64,000 bases of DNA, from NCBI RefSeq assembly GCF_022539505.1, contig NC_061508.1, positions 268,094,736 to 268,158,735 of the forward strand, given 5' to 3'. Within the stretch, counting starts at the first letter, position 1; each line of letters opens with the position of its first letter. Positions 1 to 11,195 of this stretch are shown here, in pieces. Made by a program: the position numbers and the translations under genes. Under the pieces are notes generated by a model that saw only the letters and a list, made by a program, of their open reading frames with translations, ran no database searches and had not been told where the DNA came from. The DNA comes from Lolium rigidum (lineage: Eukaryota > Streptophyta > Magnoliopsida > Poales > Poaceae).

Positions 1-856
1 TGTTTTCGTAGCTACGATGCCGCGACAGCCGCCGCGCCGTGGTCTGACTCTTCTAGAGGAGTTGCAGCAGCTGGGGGAGGTCCGCGACTGGGCTCCACCA
101 GGGTGGCACTGGGAGGTCTTAGCTTCCGGGTCTGCACCTTCATGCGTGACATGGCCTGTCCCAAGGGTGGGGATGCCCGTATACACCACACACTCGTGTA
201 CGGTAACAAAATTTCACAATTAATCTTAATTAGTACCATCTATTGTATTGAGTTCCATTCATATATTGATCTCCCTTTTTAAATATAGATGACACGCCTG
301 CGGAACACTCTCATAACGGAGGATCAAATAAAAGCAATTCAAGAGGAAATCGCGGGATTCTTTATTACCGAGGCCCTTACCCCAGGTGGAGAGCACTATC
401 GGCGGATCGTGGACGGGGACGAAATTCGTCGAGGAGATGTTGTATTGTAAATATGCATGCATTACGTGTACCGTTGACGATGTCGTGTACTCGTTGACGA
501 TGTCTATATATATTCATGACGATTTTTTGTGGTTTCTTTAATGATATATATGCATTGTCTGAAACTCTGCCGCGTGCAGAAACGCTGGTACAGCCTAAAC
601 CCGTGCCGCGGCAGAGAAATAGCAATTCTCCGCCGCGCAGAGGAACCTAGGCCCGGTTCGTACCACGAATCGGGACCAAAGGCCTTCCACCGCGAGCTCC
701 CTGGCCGCACCACGTGTCGAGGCCTTTAGGCCCGGTTAATCTTTGAACCGGGACTAAAGGGTACCCCCTTTAGTCCCGCCTAATTGGTCCCGGTTCGGGA
801 ACCGGGTCTGAAGGCCCAAATGGACCGGGTCTACTGCCCCTTTTTTTCTACTAGTG
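1..856 (+). mobile_element. Terminal part of a CACTA (En/Spm-type) DNA transposon
   Basis: The right edge, read on the minus strand from 856, starts CACTAGTAGAAAAAAAGG, which is the CACTA terminal inverted repeat of grass elements. Inside it (about 640-840) are several short inverted copies of a motif around CCCGGTT and AACCGGGAC, as expected for subterminal transposase-binding repeats. The last exons of an element gene lie at 1-450 and run toward this end. The other terminus is outside the window, so the 3-bp target duplication cannot be checked. Confidence 0.85.
2..450 (+). CDS. 3' end of a CACTA-encoded protein (partial, two exons)
   Basis: An open frame enters from the left edge and contains the segment WAPPGWHWEVL, then runs to a GT donor after base 202. 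A TATAG acceptor ends at 288, and the second exon 289-450 continues in frame with MTRLRNTLITEDQ and ends at TAA. The position just inside a CACTA terminus and the tryptophan-rich segment resemble the second, TNPA-like or unknown protein of Triticeae CACTA elements. I recognise the context better than the function. The gene is incomplete at its 5' end. The splice junction is inferred from consensus sites only, and a decayed copy is possible. Confidence 0.5.
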
Positions 857-2199
857 GCAGGGGGCGCTGGCGGAACGCTAGCAGCGGCGGGCGGGCAAAC
901 GAAGATGGCGACACGCAAGCAGGGGCGAGCGGGCGAGCAGCGGCGCTGCGACATGAGCTCCGGCATGGCGCTGTGAGGGAAAAGAGAAAAGAAAGGAAAA
1001 AAAATAGTGGAGTCAACCATCCACTTGGCACGTCAGTGAATGAATCCCAACTGAAACGGCCTCGAGGTTCAAAATAGGCCGGGATATAAGAGTTTAATGT
1101 GCTGAGATTACGAGGATTAGAAATTCAGGTTTCATTTGGCTTTCATCTACGAATTTAGGGTTTGTTTTGGAGTTTCCTTTATACTACAGGGCAAAGGCAG
1201 CATTGGAGCTAGTTTAGCCAATGTACCAAGTTGATCTCATCCACATGCACGGAAGGAGGAGGTGTACGTGTTGCCCCCTGTTGATGGCCTCGCCTCCGCG
1301 GCGTGATGTGATCTTACTGAAGCATGTCGTCAAATCTGACGCAAAATGTGTCCACGGAAGAAGAGACGTCCAGCCTATCTGTTGTATAGCCCTGCAAAAA
1401 ATATTCCCAAATAAAAGACAGATGCACCGTTTTGACAAGGCATGATCAAGGTTGCTTCGACTAGAAGATTTCCTGGATTGGAGTTCTGCAAGGTGCAAGA
1501 CAGCATGTCAGCATGAGTGCTGCAGCAAGCAAACCTTTGGTAGCATACTGTCGGACTCGGACGGGGCCAAGCAAGAACCGCCGAATCGAGCTACGGAGTA
1601 GCATGCAGGACGGGGGTTTTCCTCCTCCCTGCAGCGCAGGGGCTTCATTAACTATCTGCCAGTGCCATGATTATCCCAGCTCCATTTTTATACCGGATAA
1701 AGCACCGAGCGATCCTCCCACGACAAAAGCTCTGGTCTGGTTCATGGCAAGTTGCGTCAAGCGGATCGTGTTTTCATTTCCGAGGCGCTGTAAATAAATA
1801 AAATGGGATGTCTTTCTGCCACACTACCTTTGGACGATCTCTGGCTCGCTTTTCGTTTATTAGGGTTTTGATGACATTGTGACTTCTCCTAACCCGAACC
1901 CTCCGTTCCAAATACAAGAGCAGGTTAAATAGTATAGCCGGTGGTTATAATAAGCAAAATACAAGGTCATCTATAGAAAGCCAATATATGTATAATAGTT
2001 AGATGTAAAAATATATTAGTTTACTGATACATTGTTTATCTTTTACTTTTACAAAGTATCTACTCTTCTAAAGCGATCTTTTGCATTAGATATCACTTAC
2101 CTTCTTTCTCCTTTTCTCTTTCATCCAACTAAATATAAGTATACTATTTAAATTCTTATAATCTGCTAACTAGGCTATAGTATATTTACTCTAATTCAA
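857..2199. other. Intergenic stretch without a recognisable gene
   Basis: Bases 857-1080 are GC-rich and the rest becomes AT-rich. Short open frames at 1221-1445 and 1513-1797 carry no domain or codon signal that I recognise. I see no RNA gene and no clear element boundary here. Confidence 0.5.
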
Positions 2200-2433
2200 A
2201 CCCCCTCCTTTTTCAGTGAATAAGGTGTTCTCATTTTCCGTGTTTTTATCTTTGACTAAGAATTGCCTTGAATATAAAAGTTGTTGCTATAAAATTAGAA
2301 CAATTAGAAAGTGTTTTTCAATGTAAATTCAATAATATAAATTATGTATAATATAAACAAAATTTCTTGCACAATTTTTTGGGGTTAAAGTATGTCTTAA
2401 AACATGTACGCCTTATTTATTGAAATGGAGTAG
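2200..2433. mobile_element. Degraded Stowaway-like MITE, copy 1 of a family seen three times
   Basis: The sequence from about 2200 (CCCCCTCC followed by GAATAAGG) to GCCTTATTTATTGAAATGG ending near 2433 matches the layout of the better preserved copies at 11992-12228 and 51426-51662. Shared inner parts are TTTGACTAAGAATT, a conserved GAAAGTGTTTTTCAAT-like core and AACAAAATTT. The left terminus has diverged, so the start is approximate. Confidence 0.6.
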
Positions 2434-2688
2434 TATAAATTTTGCTAGAACTTAGCATTTTTTAAGTTTGATCAAGTTTATATAAAAAAATATAAGCATC
2501 TGAAATTTTAAATTAATATTAATAGATTAATAATAAAGTATATTTTCTTAGTATTTCTATTCAGTATTATAGATGCTGATTTTTTTGTAAATAATAATCA
2601 AACTTAGTAGTAACACAATTTATACCCCATAAAGTAATAAGAACATCTAGTAGAGTTTAACTTTTAACTAAAAATATATGAACTTTTA

Positions 2689-3106
2689 AAGCATCTCCAG
2701 TCGCGTCCCTCAAAAAGCGTTCGGCACAAATGATTTGGGGCACGTTTAGGACCGTGCCGGACAAAAAGAGACAAAAAATCTGTACAAAAAAGAGACCATT
2801 CCCAGCCGCGTCCCTCAAAGAGCGTCTGGATGCATGCATTTTAATAGAGGGGACCACCCCATGTGGGAAAAGTATGTGAGAGAAAGTGTGAGGAAAGAGA
2901 CTAGCATGTGGGGACTAGGGGTTGCATGCATGCATGTGGACGCTGTTTTTGTGTCCGGCGTCCCTGGTAGAGACTCTATGCATAGAGTCTCTACCGGGGA
3001 CGCCAGACACAAAATGAGGCGCTAATTAGCTTTGGGGAACGTGACTGAACAATTTTTTTCCATATTTCTTGTCAGCGGTCCCCCAAAAACACGACTAGAG
3101 ATGCTC
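2689..3106. mobile_element. PIF/Harbinger (Tourist-like) MITE
   Basis: The 15-bp terminal inverted repeats are AAGCATCTCCAGTCG on the left and the complement of GAGCATCTCTAGTCG on the right. The element is flanked by TTA target duplications at 2686-2688 and 3107-3109. It is 418 bp long and has no transposase. It contains a long hairpin at 2951-3010. Confidence 0.85.
2951..3010. repeat. Near-perfect 30+30-bp palindrome inside the MITE
   Basis: Left arm 2951-2980 and right arm 2981-3010 are reverse complements around TATGCATA, with no loop and only about three mismatches. The folded RNA or single strand would be a long stable hairpin. Confidence 0.8.
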
Positions 3107-3109
3107 TTA

Positions 3110-4252
3110 GGGTTGCAGTGTGCACACGATTCTGCTTTACAGTTTCGGATCCGCATTGCCTGCAGAAGTATCTCCTTTATCCAGCCACGACTCATGAGGC
3201 ATCTGCCCTGGCAAGCCATGCATGCAGATACAGCGCACGTATAGCACAAAGCGTGTGCAGTGACTGGTCCGAGGCGTTGATCCGAGGCGTCGGCCCTCCC
3301 CCGGAAAACCTGAAGCACGCGCGTGGAAGAGGGCACGCGTGCGTGATCGAGGCCTACAATCCTAGTAAAACAGGTCTGGTTCGCCTGAATTCCACACGCG
3401 CGCATGCATCGACAACATCAGCTGCGTGGTGCCACTCGGACAAAACGGAGCTGCACGTCCAGGCGTGTTTCCCAGTTGTAGCCTATTTAGCTCGCACGTG
3501 GAAAGATGAAATTAGCTATTTTAGATGCTCGAATCTTCGCGTTCTGGCTAGACCGATTCTCAAAACATCATTCGATCAGACACCGGATGAACGGCTGAAT
3601 CGGCCGTTTCTGATGTGTGAACATTGTGATGCTTTTGTACGACTTGTTTAACGCTTATGGTCAATAATATTACTTGTTCTTCTTCTGCTATGCTAGTCGT
3701 ATGTAGTCTTCAAAGGGAGGTTCTAGAAATCTATAATTTCAGGGAATGTATAAAAGCAAGCTACTGATTTCTGCAACAACAACTACAAAGAGTATGAAAC
3801 TTTCAGACCTAGAAAAACGAGAGGAGGACCAAAGCATGCAGCCAGTACATTTTGGCTTATCAGGCTATGGCTCATCAGCCAATACGTACCTCATTCGCCA
3901 ATTCATCATCAGCCAATGCATCATCTGAAAATGCTTCTAGATATGCTCACGATATCGTACCACTCTTCCTCCTTGCAATAGAGCAATGGATGCGTCAACG
4001 GCAGTGTAACCTCCGATGTGATGTGATAGGACAGACAACGAAAGTGAAAAGGGGAGAGTAAGAAGGAGAGTGAGCGATGAGGTGATTTTTGGAGGTGGTC
4101 CGGGAGGGACATGCTATAGGGGTCTGGCTCCACGAAAATTGCTGATTGGGCGGTTTATCCAGGACATTGCATGGAGGTGCTTTAAAACGCGCGATGCACA
4201 CAACAAACACTGAAGGAACCCAGGTAAGTCCGACATTCTACCAAACACGTTC
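3110..4252. other. Intergenic stretch, no supported gene
   Basis: The longest open frame is 3118-3651 on the plus strand (177 codons). It has no recognisable domain, and its composition looks like ordinary open non-coding sequence. Bases 3850-3930 contain a few short repeats of TCATCAGCCAAT. Nothing else stands out. Confidence 0.5.
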
Positions 4253-4598
4253 TAAGGCTGGTGCCAACGCGGGCGGTAGGAGGGGCGGTAGCGCCGGCGT
4301 TGGGGCGAGAGGGAGGCGAGAGGCGGGCGAGACGAGACCGCGGGGCGGTGGCGCGGGCGCCCGGCGGTAGCGCCTGCTACCGCCCGGCTGCCGCCCACGC
4401 TGGGGGCGATAGGGGGGCGAGAGGGAGGCGGCAGCGTTGGCACCAGCGGGTCGATAGGCGGGGCGAGAGGGAGGGGTAACGGCTAGCTGAGGTGGCGCGA
4501 TCTGATTCGTCCACCTCAACTAGCCGTTGGGGTAGCCGTTGCTGGCTCAAAAAATTCGAAAAAAAAAGCCAAAAACCCCAAAATTTCATCCCCACCCC

Positions 4599-4607
4599 CT
4601 ATAAATA
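4599..4607 (+). promoter_or_regulatory. TATA box of the Harbinger transposase gene
   Basis: CTATAAATA lies about 110 bp before the chosen ATG at 4714. It supports starting the protein at MEGDMIGAF rather than at the upstream in-frame ATG at 4492, which lies before the TATA box. Confidence 0.6.
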
Positions 4608-4713
4608 CCCCCATATGGTTTCACTCATTCCACACCTCACTTCATCTCCTCCACTCTCCATTTTCACTCCTCTCAACGCCATATCTTCGTCTAGCAGCAG
4701 TTCGAGCGACGGA

Positions 4714-5940
4714 ATGGAGGGTGATATGATCGGTGCATTCCAGGCGGAGTATGAGGAGGCGATGCTCAACGAGGAGGCGGAGCCAAGACGGCCGCGACGC
4801 CGCCGAGAGTTCATCAGGCGTGATCGTCTGGGTGCCCACGATCGGCTCTTCGAGGACTACTTCGCCGACGACTGCAATTATCCTCCGAGCTTCTTTCGGC
4901 GAAGGTATCGGATGAGGCGATCCTTTTTTCTGCGCATTGTGGATAGATTGGGTGAATACTCTCCGTATTTCACCCAAAGAGTTGATGCTCTCAACCGTGC
5001 TGGTTTTTCTCCCCTACAAAAGTGCACTGCGGCTTTGCGTCTGTTAGCTTATGGAGCCGCTGCATATACGATAGATGAGTGGCTTAAGTTAGCTAGACAA
5101 GCTTCATCAGATTGTCTAGATAGATTCTGTGAAGGCATCATTGACTGTTACGGGGAACAGTTTTGCCGTCGACCAACTGTCGAGGATACTCAGCGTCTGT
5201 TAGCGAAAGCCGAGGAGCGTGGCTTTCCGAGCATGTTAGGGAGCATCGATTGTATGCATTGGCAGTGGAGGAACTGCCCAGTGGCGCATGCCGATCAATT
5301 CACAAGGGGAGACATCAAACACCCTACCATAATCTTAGAAGCCGTTGCATCGTATGATCGTTGGATCTGGCATGCCTTTTTTGGAGTGGCCGGGTCCAAC
5401 AACGACATCAATGTACTCAACCAGTCGCCGTTGTTCACTGATGTGCTTAGGGGAGAAGCACCCATAGTGAACTTCACGGTGAATGGACACGAGTACAACT
5501 ATGGTTACTACCTTGCCGACGGCATCTACCCCTCCTGGCCGGTGTTCATGAAAGGTGTTACTCTTCCACAAAGTAAAAAGCATCGATCGTTCACTTGTTG
5601 CTCAATCAGCTTGGCGCAAAGATGTCGAGTGTGCCTTTGGAGTGCTTGAAGGCTAGGTTCAACATTCTAGCAGTTCCGGGACGCTCCTACTCGAGGCGTA
5701 CTCTTGGGTTGATCATGCGTGCATGTGTCATTCCGCACGACATGATCATCGACGATGAGCGTGATACAAATTTGGAGAACATCTATGAGACGAGTTGATT
5801 CCAATGTCGGCCCTGCGATACACAACCATGCACCACCAAGCCTAGCAGCCAGGATTCAGATGGACAACGAAATGAGGGACTCACCGATGTATACACAGCT
5901 CCAGCATGATTTGATTGAGCATGTGTGGGCTAATGCCTAG
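4714..5940 (+). pseudogene. PIF/Harbinger DDE transposase (frameshifted)
   Basis: The frame begins MEGDMIGAF and reads through the family's helix region. The catalytic DDE-type sites are visible: first Asp in GSIDCMHW, second Asp in AGSNNDINVL, and the Glu in DVECAFGVL. The Glu segment is out of frame with the N-terminal part. Reading the known family order needs frame changes near 5590-5597, near 5645 (CTTGAAGG) and near 5795-5805, after which the last exon-like part ends at the TAG at 5938-5940. With at least three lesions this copy cannot make an active enzyme. The DNA-binding N-terminus is short. The assignment to PIF/Harbinger is supported by the motifs and by the element's TAA duplications. 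Confidence 0.9.
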
Positions 5941-6197
5941 ATTATGTAATTTTTTCAAATTTTTATGTAAATTTTATTTATAATGTAATCGGTAACAATT
6001 TTAGTTGAATAAAATAATTTTCTTTCATTATTTTGAATGTTGTAATCTGAAAGAAAAAAATGCTGATGTCGAGGAGAGAGAAAAGCTGATGTGGAGGAGA
6101 GAGAGGTGAGAGCTGGCACTATAGCCCGTGCACTGGCACCGTGTGGTGAGAGTGGGGTGAGAGTGAAGAAAAAAGCTGACGTGGTGAGGCTATAGTG

Positions 6198-6375
6198 CAG
6201 GGACGGAGATAAGGGGGGACGAGGGGAGGTTTAGCCACCCCCATGATTGAGATTTTATGAAGAATACTCCTCACTAGAGCTATAATTTCTTGATGATTTA
6301 GCTAACTCTGCCCCCCTCATCAAATTTACAATACAATTTTGCCCCCCTCAAGTTGGGAAGCTGGCTCCGTTCCTG
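6198..6375. mobile_element. Nested hAT-type MITE
   Basis: A 178-bp insert starting CAGGGACGGAG and ending CTCCGTTCCTG is flanked by identical 8-bp duplications CTATAGTG at 6190-6197 and 6376-6383. The 8-bp duplication and CAG...CTG termini are hAT hallmarks. It sits in the 3' subterminal part of the Harbinger element, so it arrived later. Confidence 0.9.
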
Positions 6376-6407
6376 CTATAGTGAGTGATGCATTAGCACC
6401 AGCCTAA

Positions 6408-7177
6408 GCAACGCGAGGTTTGTTTGGTACGGTCATACACGAGAGGGAACTGCTTGCGGCAACGCATGTGCGCCTACGTCTCACCCGAGCGGCGCGTCCG
6501 GCCCCGCCGGCCGCCGACATGGTGTCGCGCGCGACGGCGCAGCACGGAACTGACCCTGAGCAACGACGGCGTGCAGGAGCAAAGCTCTCTTTCTCTGCCG
6601 GCCGGCCGGACTGGACCAGCAAACGCCAAGGGGACAGCAAAGTACGTGCCGGATGTGATCTCGCATGGCATGGGCCCGGACGTGCGACGCGGTGTCTCCG
6701 GCCGCCGCCTCCGCTCCACCGATCCTCGGGACAGCTGCATGCGAGAGCGGCCGGCGGCGGGGATCCGTACCGGCCATGCTTTGTTGGTTTCTCCCCTTCA
6801 CCGCATGCGTACCACGGTGGCACGGTAGCACCAGCTTACGGATCAAATTATTCTAGTGACGCTGCCAACTCGTGCACAGTTCCACGCTACCTGCACTGCA
6901 TTTTTATTTTCCTCCCAACAGCCATATTGTTGCTTGTTCAAGCAACAACGCGAGCTAAAAAAAAGCATAAACATTGCCTGGCATTGGGGTACATCGTATA
7001 CTGCCCATGCCTCAGAATCGTACAACCATCACTATTTGCATATGTACCTATCATGGCCGACTGAGTCGCTCAGTGTGTTCAGCACATAATTACCACTTAT
7101 CACCATTGATCCCAAATCTTAGAACTTCAATCGAACGGCCGGAATCCGGTGGGGAACAAACCCGGTGGGTAGCAAAT
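6408..7177. other. GC-rich sequence without a recognised gene, ending at a gap
   Basis: Bases 6470-6800 are strongly GC-rich and open in several frames on both strands, the longest at 6420-7064. No domain is recognisable and the overlap of many frames suggests composition rather than coding. Bases 6840-7177 are AT-richer and featureless. Confidence 0.5.
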
Positions 7178-7277
7178 NNNNNNNNNNNNNNNNNNNNNNN
7201 NNNNNNNNNNNNNNNNNNNNNNNNNNNNNNNNNNNNNNNNNNNNNNNNNNNNNNNNNNNNNNNNNNNNNNNNNNNNN
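7178..7277. other. Assembly gap (100 N)
   Basis: A run of exactly 100 N, a conventional gap of unknown size. Unlike the second gap, I see no repeated sequence on its two sides. Confidence 0.98.
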
Positions 7278-7783
7278 TCGGGTAAGACTTTGAATGACTT
7301 GCAATTTTCACTCATTGTTCAAAATCTTTCGTTATTATATTCATGGCTTAACTTCTTAAACAAATATTAGATGTGGTAATTGAAAAAGAAAATCAACCCC
7401 AAAGTTTGTCGCTATTAACAAAAATTGTGTGATTCGGACGAAAACAAGTTATTCAAGTGTTTCTTCCGCCGGGAGGAATTGGGTGTGTGTAGATATCATA
7501 ATGTACATGGGTTCATTGGCGGATGCTACTTCTGGTGGTGGCGACAGCTTACAAAGGATGGTGTCCCCGACTTTGATTTGGAGTGTTACAAAGCGGATAT
7601 ATACATCTTCATTGAATTTGTTTACTGGAGGAGAGAGGTTCACGGGAGTGGACTGGGTCGACGCACCACATCAATATTTGTTATGTCATCCACGACAATG
7701 ATCTCTTTGGTTCAAACAGCAAAGATGTCATGGTGTTATGATGACTCTTCGACATGTGGTGTCTGTCTTACTCTTATCTGGTG
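7278..7783. other. Unassigned sequence right of the first gap
   Basis: A 122-codon open frame at 7425-7793 is rich in Cys, Trp and Tyr (for example GGCYFWWW). I do not recognise it. A gene fragment cut by the gap is possible, but nothing supports it firmly. Confidence 0.3.
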
Positions 7784-7951
7784 GTCGCTTTGATGGTGTC
7801 GACGGTAGGCAGCAACAAAAGATTTAGCTACTGAACTCCACCCCAAAATGTTGAATATATTAGCAATGTCGCTTTGATGGTGTCGACGGTAGGCAGCAAC
7901 AAAAGATTTAGCTACTGAACTCCACCCCAAAATGTTGAATATATTAGCAAT
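7784..7951. repeat. Perfect 2 x 84-bp tandem duplication across an LTR edge
   Basis: Bases 7784-7867 and 7868-7951 appear identical. Each unit contains about 65 bp of flank, including the CAAAA target site, plus the first 19 bp of the neighbouring LTR (TGTTGAATAT...). The duplication therefore happened after the LTR element inserted. Confidence 0.9.
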
Positions 7952-8997
7952 TTTCCCCATGATTTAATCAAAGAAAAAAGTAGATAATACATGACTAAAA
8001 AGTTTGAGATTAAACTAGTCATGCAAATCACCATAGAGTAAAGGAGCAACAAGTCTAAACTGATTGATAAGAGCATTATGTTTTCTGACAATAAGCCTGA
8101 ACATGTTGCTAGGAGAAGGAAGAGCATCATGGTCTCATAAACAGAAAGCAAGAACACATACGGTCCAGAAGAGGAACCAGCGTTGACGTTGTCGCTGTTG
8201 AGAGTCATGTCGCTGAAGAGGTTGCTGATGTCGGGGAAGAAGTCGTCGTTGGGGAAGTAGTCGTCGGCCTCCGTGTCGATGTCGATGCTGCTAGCCGCGC
8301 TAGAGCGCTCCCCAAAAACCTTATCGCCTCTCTCCCGCACGAGATCACAAGAGACGGGGTTCCGGAGGCCTGCTGTCCCGTCCAGCGGTGCACGCCGGTA
8401 GACGGGATGGAGAAGTCTTGAGCGGCGGCGCAAAGCTCTGGAACCGAGTGGTAGGCGCATATGGTGTTGTGTCTCGTTCTCTGTCTCTGGAGAGGAGCGA
8501 CCTCTTTTATAGGCACAGAGAGAGGAGCCGAACAAGCCACGCGAGGAGATGAAACGAATGGTCAGTGAGCTGAACCGAACAGGCAGCAGCCGAAGCTGAA
8601 CGGCCTTCTTATTAAAAACCCACTGAAAAAACGTTTCAGATTCTTGTGTCTGTTCATATACCCGTTCATGAGTGGCAAAAAGAAAGGGAGAGAGGCTCTT
8701 GGCTCGAGGCATTCCTGCAACCCGCGACGTGTTGTGACGAGGCGAGCGAGCGGCGGCGTCGCCGGAGGAGGAGCGCGCGTGTGATCAGCTCCTATTTCCT
8801 CCTATTATTTCTCTCTTACAAATGGTATGAAGTGCTCTCCTTATAAGCTGCTCCAACTCTTCTTCAACTAGCAATGTGGGACTAAACTTTTGTCTCACCC
8901 CCTGCCATGCATGAATGGGCCAAGTGGACCTCTAGGATTTATTAGGAATTTATGGAATATTTATTGTGCTGATCCAATATGGGCCAAAATTCCAACA
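7933..8997 (-). mobile_element. Solo LTR of a retrotransposon
   Basis: On the minus strand the sequence starts TGTTGGAATTTTGGCCC at 8997 and ends ...ATATTCAACA at 7933. It is flanked by 5-bp CAAAA duplications at 7928-7932 and 8998-9002. The length is 1065 bp. A TATA box (CTATAAAAGAGG on the minus strand, 8501-8512) fits an LTR promoter. There is no internal region, primer site or second LTR, so this is a solo LTR left by LTR-LTR recombination. The TGTTGG start suggests a Ty1-copia type, which I cannot prove. An open frame inside it (7912-8712, minus) is LTR sequence, not a gene. Confidence 0.85.
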
Positions 8998-9190
8998 CAA
9001 AAAAACATGTTTTTTTGCCTAATGTTTGTTGAGTTTGCGTGCCACAACAATTCCCCCCTCTATTGCTCTACCGCGAGTCCCATGTATGATGATGTAATCC
9101 AGCTATGAAGTTAATGAACATGTCACATCGTCTAAAAAAACATTCATATATTAGACCGAAGTTTTCTCTTTCACTCCATTCACATGAGTT

Positions 9191-9237
9191 TGTTGGATGT
9201 ATACCTTTTTTTTTGCGAATATGTTGGATGTATACCT
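9191..9237 (-). repeat. Micro-retroposition scar: 15-bp T-rich insert between 16-bp direct repeats
   Basis: TGTTGGATGTATACCT occurs at 9191-9206 and again at 9222-9237. Between them lies a 15-bp insert of eight T plus GCGAATA, which on the minus strand reads as a tiny retroelement 3' end with a poly(A) tail. It looks like an extreme 5'-truncated LINE or SINE insertion with its target-site duplication. Confidence 0.6.
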
Positions 9238-9510
9238 GGCCATGTGAAGCCCGGCCTGGCCCAAAATTCACGGGCTTGGGCCAACCTGAGAATGCTTGTG
9301 GGCCAGGCCTGGGCCAAAGATTTAGGCTTGATGGTCGGGTCAGGCCTGGGCTTGAGAAATGCGTCAAATAGGAAAGAGGCCCTGCCCGAGGCCCGATGGG
9401 TATTTGATGTGATGGGCCAGATTTGGGCGAAATTTTAGGCCCGACTAGGTTTGTTACGTCGGGCTTTGTTAGGGTCGGCCCGAAGCCTAGCCCAGCCCGA
9501 ACAATGCCTA
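9238..9510. repeat. GGCC/GGGC-rich degenerate repeat
   Basis: The stretch is dense in short variants of GGCCTGGGC, GCCCGGCC and their complements in both orientations. This is typical of a decayed GGCC-rich plant repeat or MITE. I found no clean ends or target duplication. Confidence 0.4.
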
Positions 9511-11195
9511 GTTATAACTGGATGATGGATGTAGGCACGATCTGTGCAATTTTTCAGCATGCACGGGGTGTGTAGGGAAGGAGACAAAGGGGGCCCAAGA
9601 GGGCTACTCCCCCTATGCTCATTATTTTTCTTAGAACATTAGCTATCACACCTCCTAGTTTACATGATTTTAGCTAGTTTATCCCTCCTTTGTACTAAGC
9701 TTGCCCCATATGCTTAATTCCCGGCTCTATCCTTGGGTTTGTGCGCTTACTATGGCTTGTACATTGCAAATAAAGTTTGTATGACATGTACGATTTTTTT
9801 TAATGTTCAAATAATTATCTTTAGATAACATTGAGATTGATCAAGCACATTCGGTAAACACAAGCTTCACGGTAGTGGGTGACAACATTTTGGTTATTTG
9901 AGATCATATTCATGTTATTAATGAAAAATTCATTTCAACTCATGAATTTGAGAAGTGATTGACTTTGGTTACAAGGTCATACAATGCGAGATTTTACACT
10001 AGTCACTCTCAAACAAACTAAGATCAAGTAACATAAACTGAGATACGAAGTAGAGACCATGTGATCACTCAATGTTTCTCCTTGCATCTTTTTTATTGTT
10101 GATTGCTTCTTTTCATTCTACAAACTACAATCAATGTATTTCAGAGTTAGCATCAGTTTCTAGAAGAAGAAAAGAAGATGCCATCATAAGTCTTTTCCAA
10201 ACAGGTGGTTGGGACATGTACAACTCAAAAGTGCTTAGGGAGGTGTATGTACAATAATCTGTTTTTTCGTAAGCATCTGTCTAAGCACCTTGTATTGTAC
10301 TACAAATAAAGCCGCTTCTGCCATGTGTCACTTGACTCATAAAACCAAACCAAATGGGAGACTTAAAGGCTTTGTATTTAGCATGGCTAACGATAAAGCT
10401 AAAAAAAGCATGACACTTGGAAGGTGGAACACATATCGGCCTTCTTTGGCTTAAAACAAAGAAGTTGGTAAAATTCTGGAGTATCTTTGTTTTTTACAAA
10501 TACCAGGGGTACTCAAGCACCAACACTCGAGCACCGATAGATACACCACACACCCATTTCAGCACGTGACCGTGAATTTCTGCCATGGCATTGCCTGTTG
10601 CTGGGTCAGAAACTCAGAATCCACCTAAAAGGACGGGAGATTTCGAGTAAAATCTTTTTTTAATTAGAAAACCCAAATGCAACGTCCATTTTATTTTATT
10701 ATTTCCTAGGCCAGTTTTATGCCACATAACTTGATCCTGGACCAGGAAAAATCGGGTCGCACTGGGACCTGGCCAACCTGGCCTATCTACAGACAACGAT
10801 GGTCGAACACAAGTTTGCTTCAGGAGACAACAATACCTCACCAGTCTCTAGCTCATAAAAAGAAACCAAGGTACTGGCGAAGTTGGACAAGAGACAACAA
10901 TGTGCACACCTAATCGGACAGCAGCTCATCAGCTTCCATTATTGTTATTATTCCTTTTGCTTTGACAAACAATAATCTGTGACAATTTACAACTGTTTAA
11001 TACTACTACGAATCAATGGAATAGAACCCCTCAACAACCAGCCTTACCAAGCCTAAAACTTCTCTCTATCTACATCACAATTACAACATCTGTCCAATTT
11101 TCAACAACAAAACTATAGGCTGACACACCATCAATATGCCGACCCCCCGGTTTAACCTAAGCCCTCCAACATTCCCACATTTTCTTCTCCTGTAC
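9511..11195. other. Intergenic DNA downstream of the NDL gene
   Basis: The sequence is AT-rich with no supported gene. Open frames at 10072-10257, 10614-10841 and 10719-10913 carry no known domain. The 3' UTR and polyadenylation region of the minus-strand NDL gene should lie just below 11196, but no single poly(A) signal can be fixed by eye. Confidence 0.5.

Larger units (their letters stand above)
4256..6404 (+). mobile_element. PIF/Harbinger DNA transposon, structurally complete, coding region broken
   Basis: The termini are GGCTGGTGCCAAC at 4256 and the complement of GGCTGGTGCTAATGC ending at 6404. TAA target duplications lie at 4253-4255 and 6405-6407. The element is 2149 bp long, carries a transposase reading frame at 4714-5940 and a GC-rich subterminal zone at 4262-4480, and includes a later hAT MITE at 6198-6375. 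No second (Myb-like) gene, which many autonomous family members carry, is present between the ends. Confidence 0.9.

Noticed and set aside
3118..3651. 177-codon plus-strand open frame
   Set aside because: No recognisable domain, overlapping open frames and no splice or promoter context; not called as a gene.
6420..7064. 214-codon frame in GC-rich DNA
   Set aside because: Several frames on both strands are open over the same GC-rich bases, which fits composition, not coding.
7425..7793. Zinc-finger-like small protein next to the first gap
   Set aside because: Cys and Trp spacing does not fit a family I know; left as unassigned sequence.
7912..8712. 266-codon minus-strand frame
   Set aside because: It lies within the solo LTR (TATA box, LTR ends, target duplication), so it is LTR sequence.
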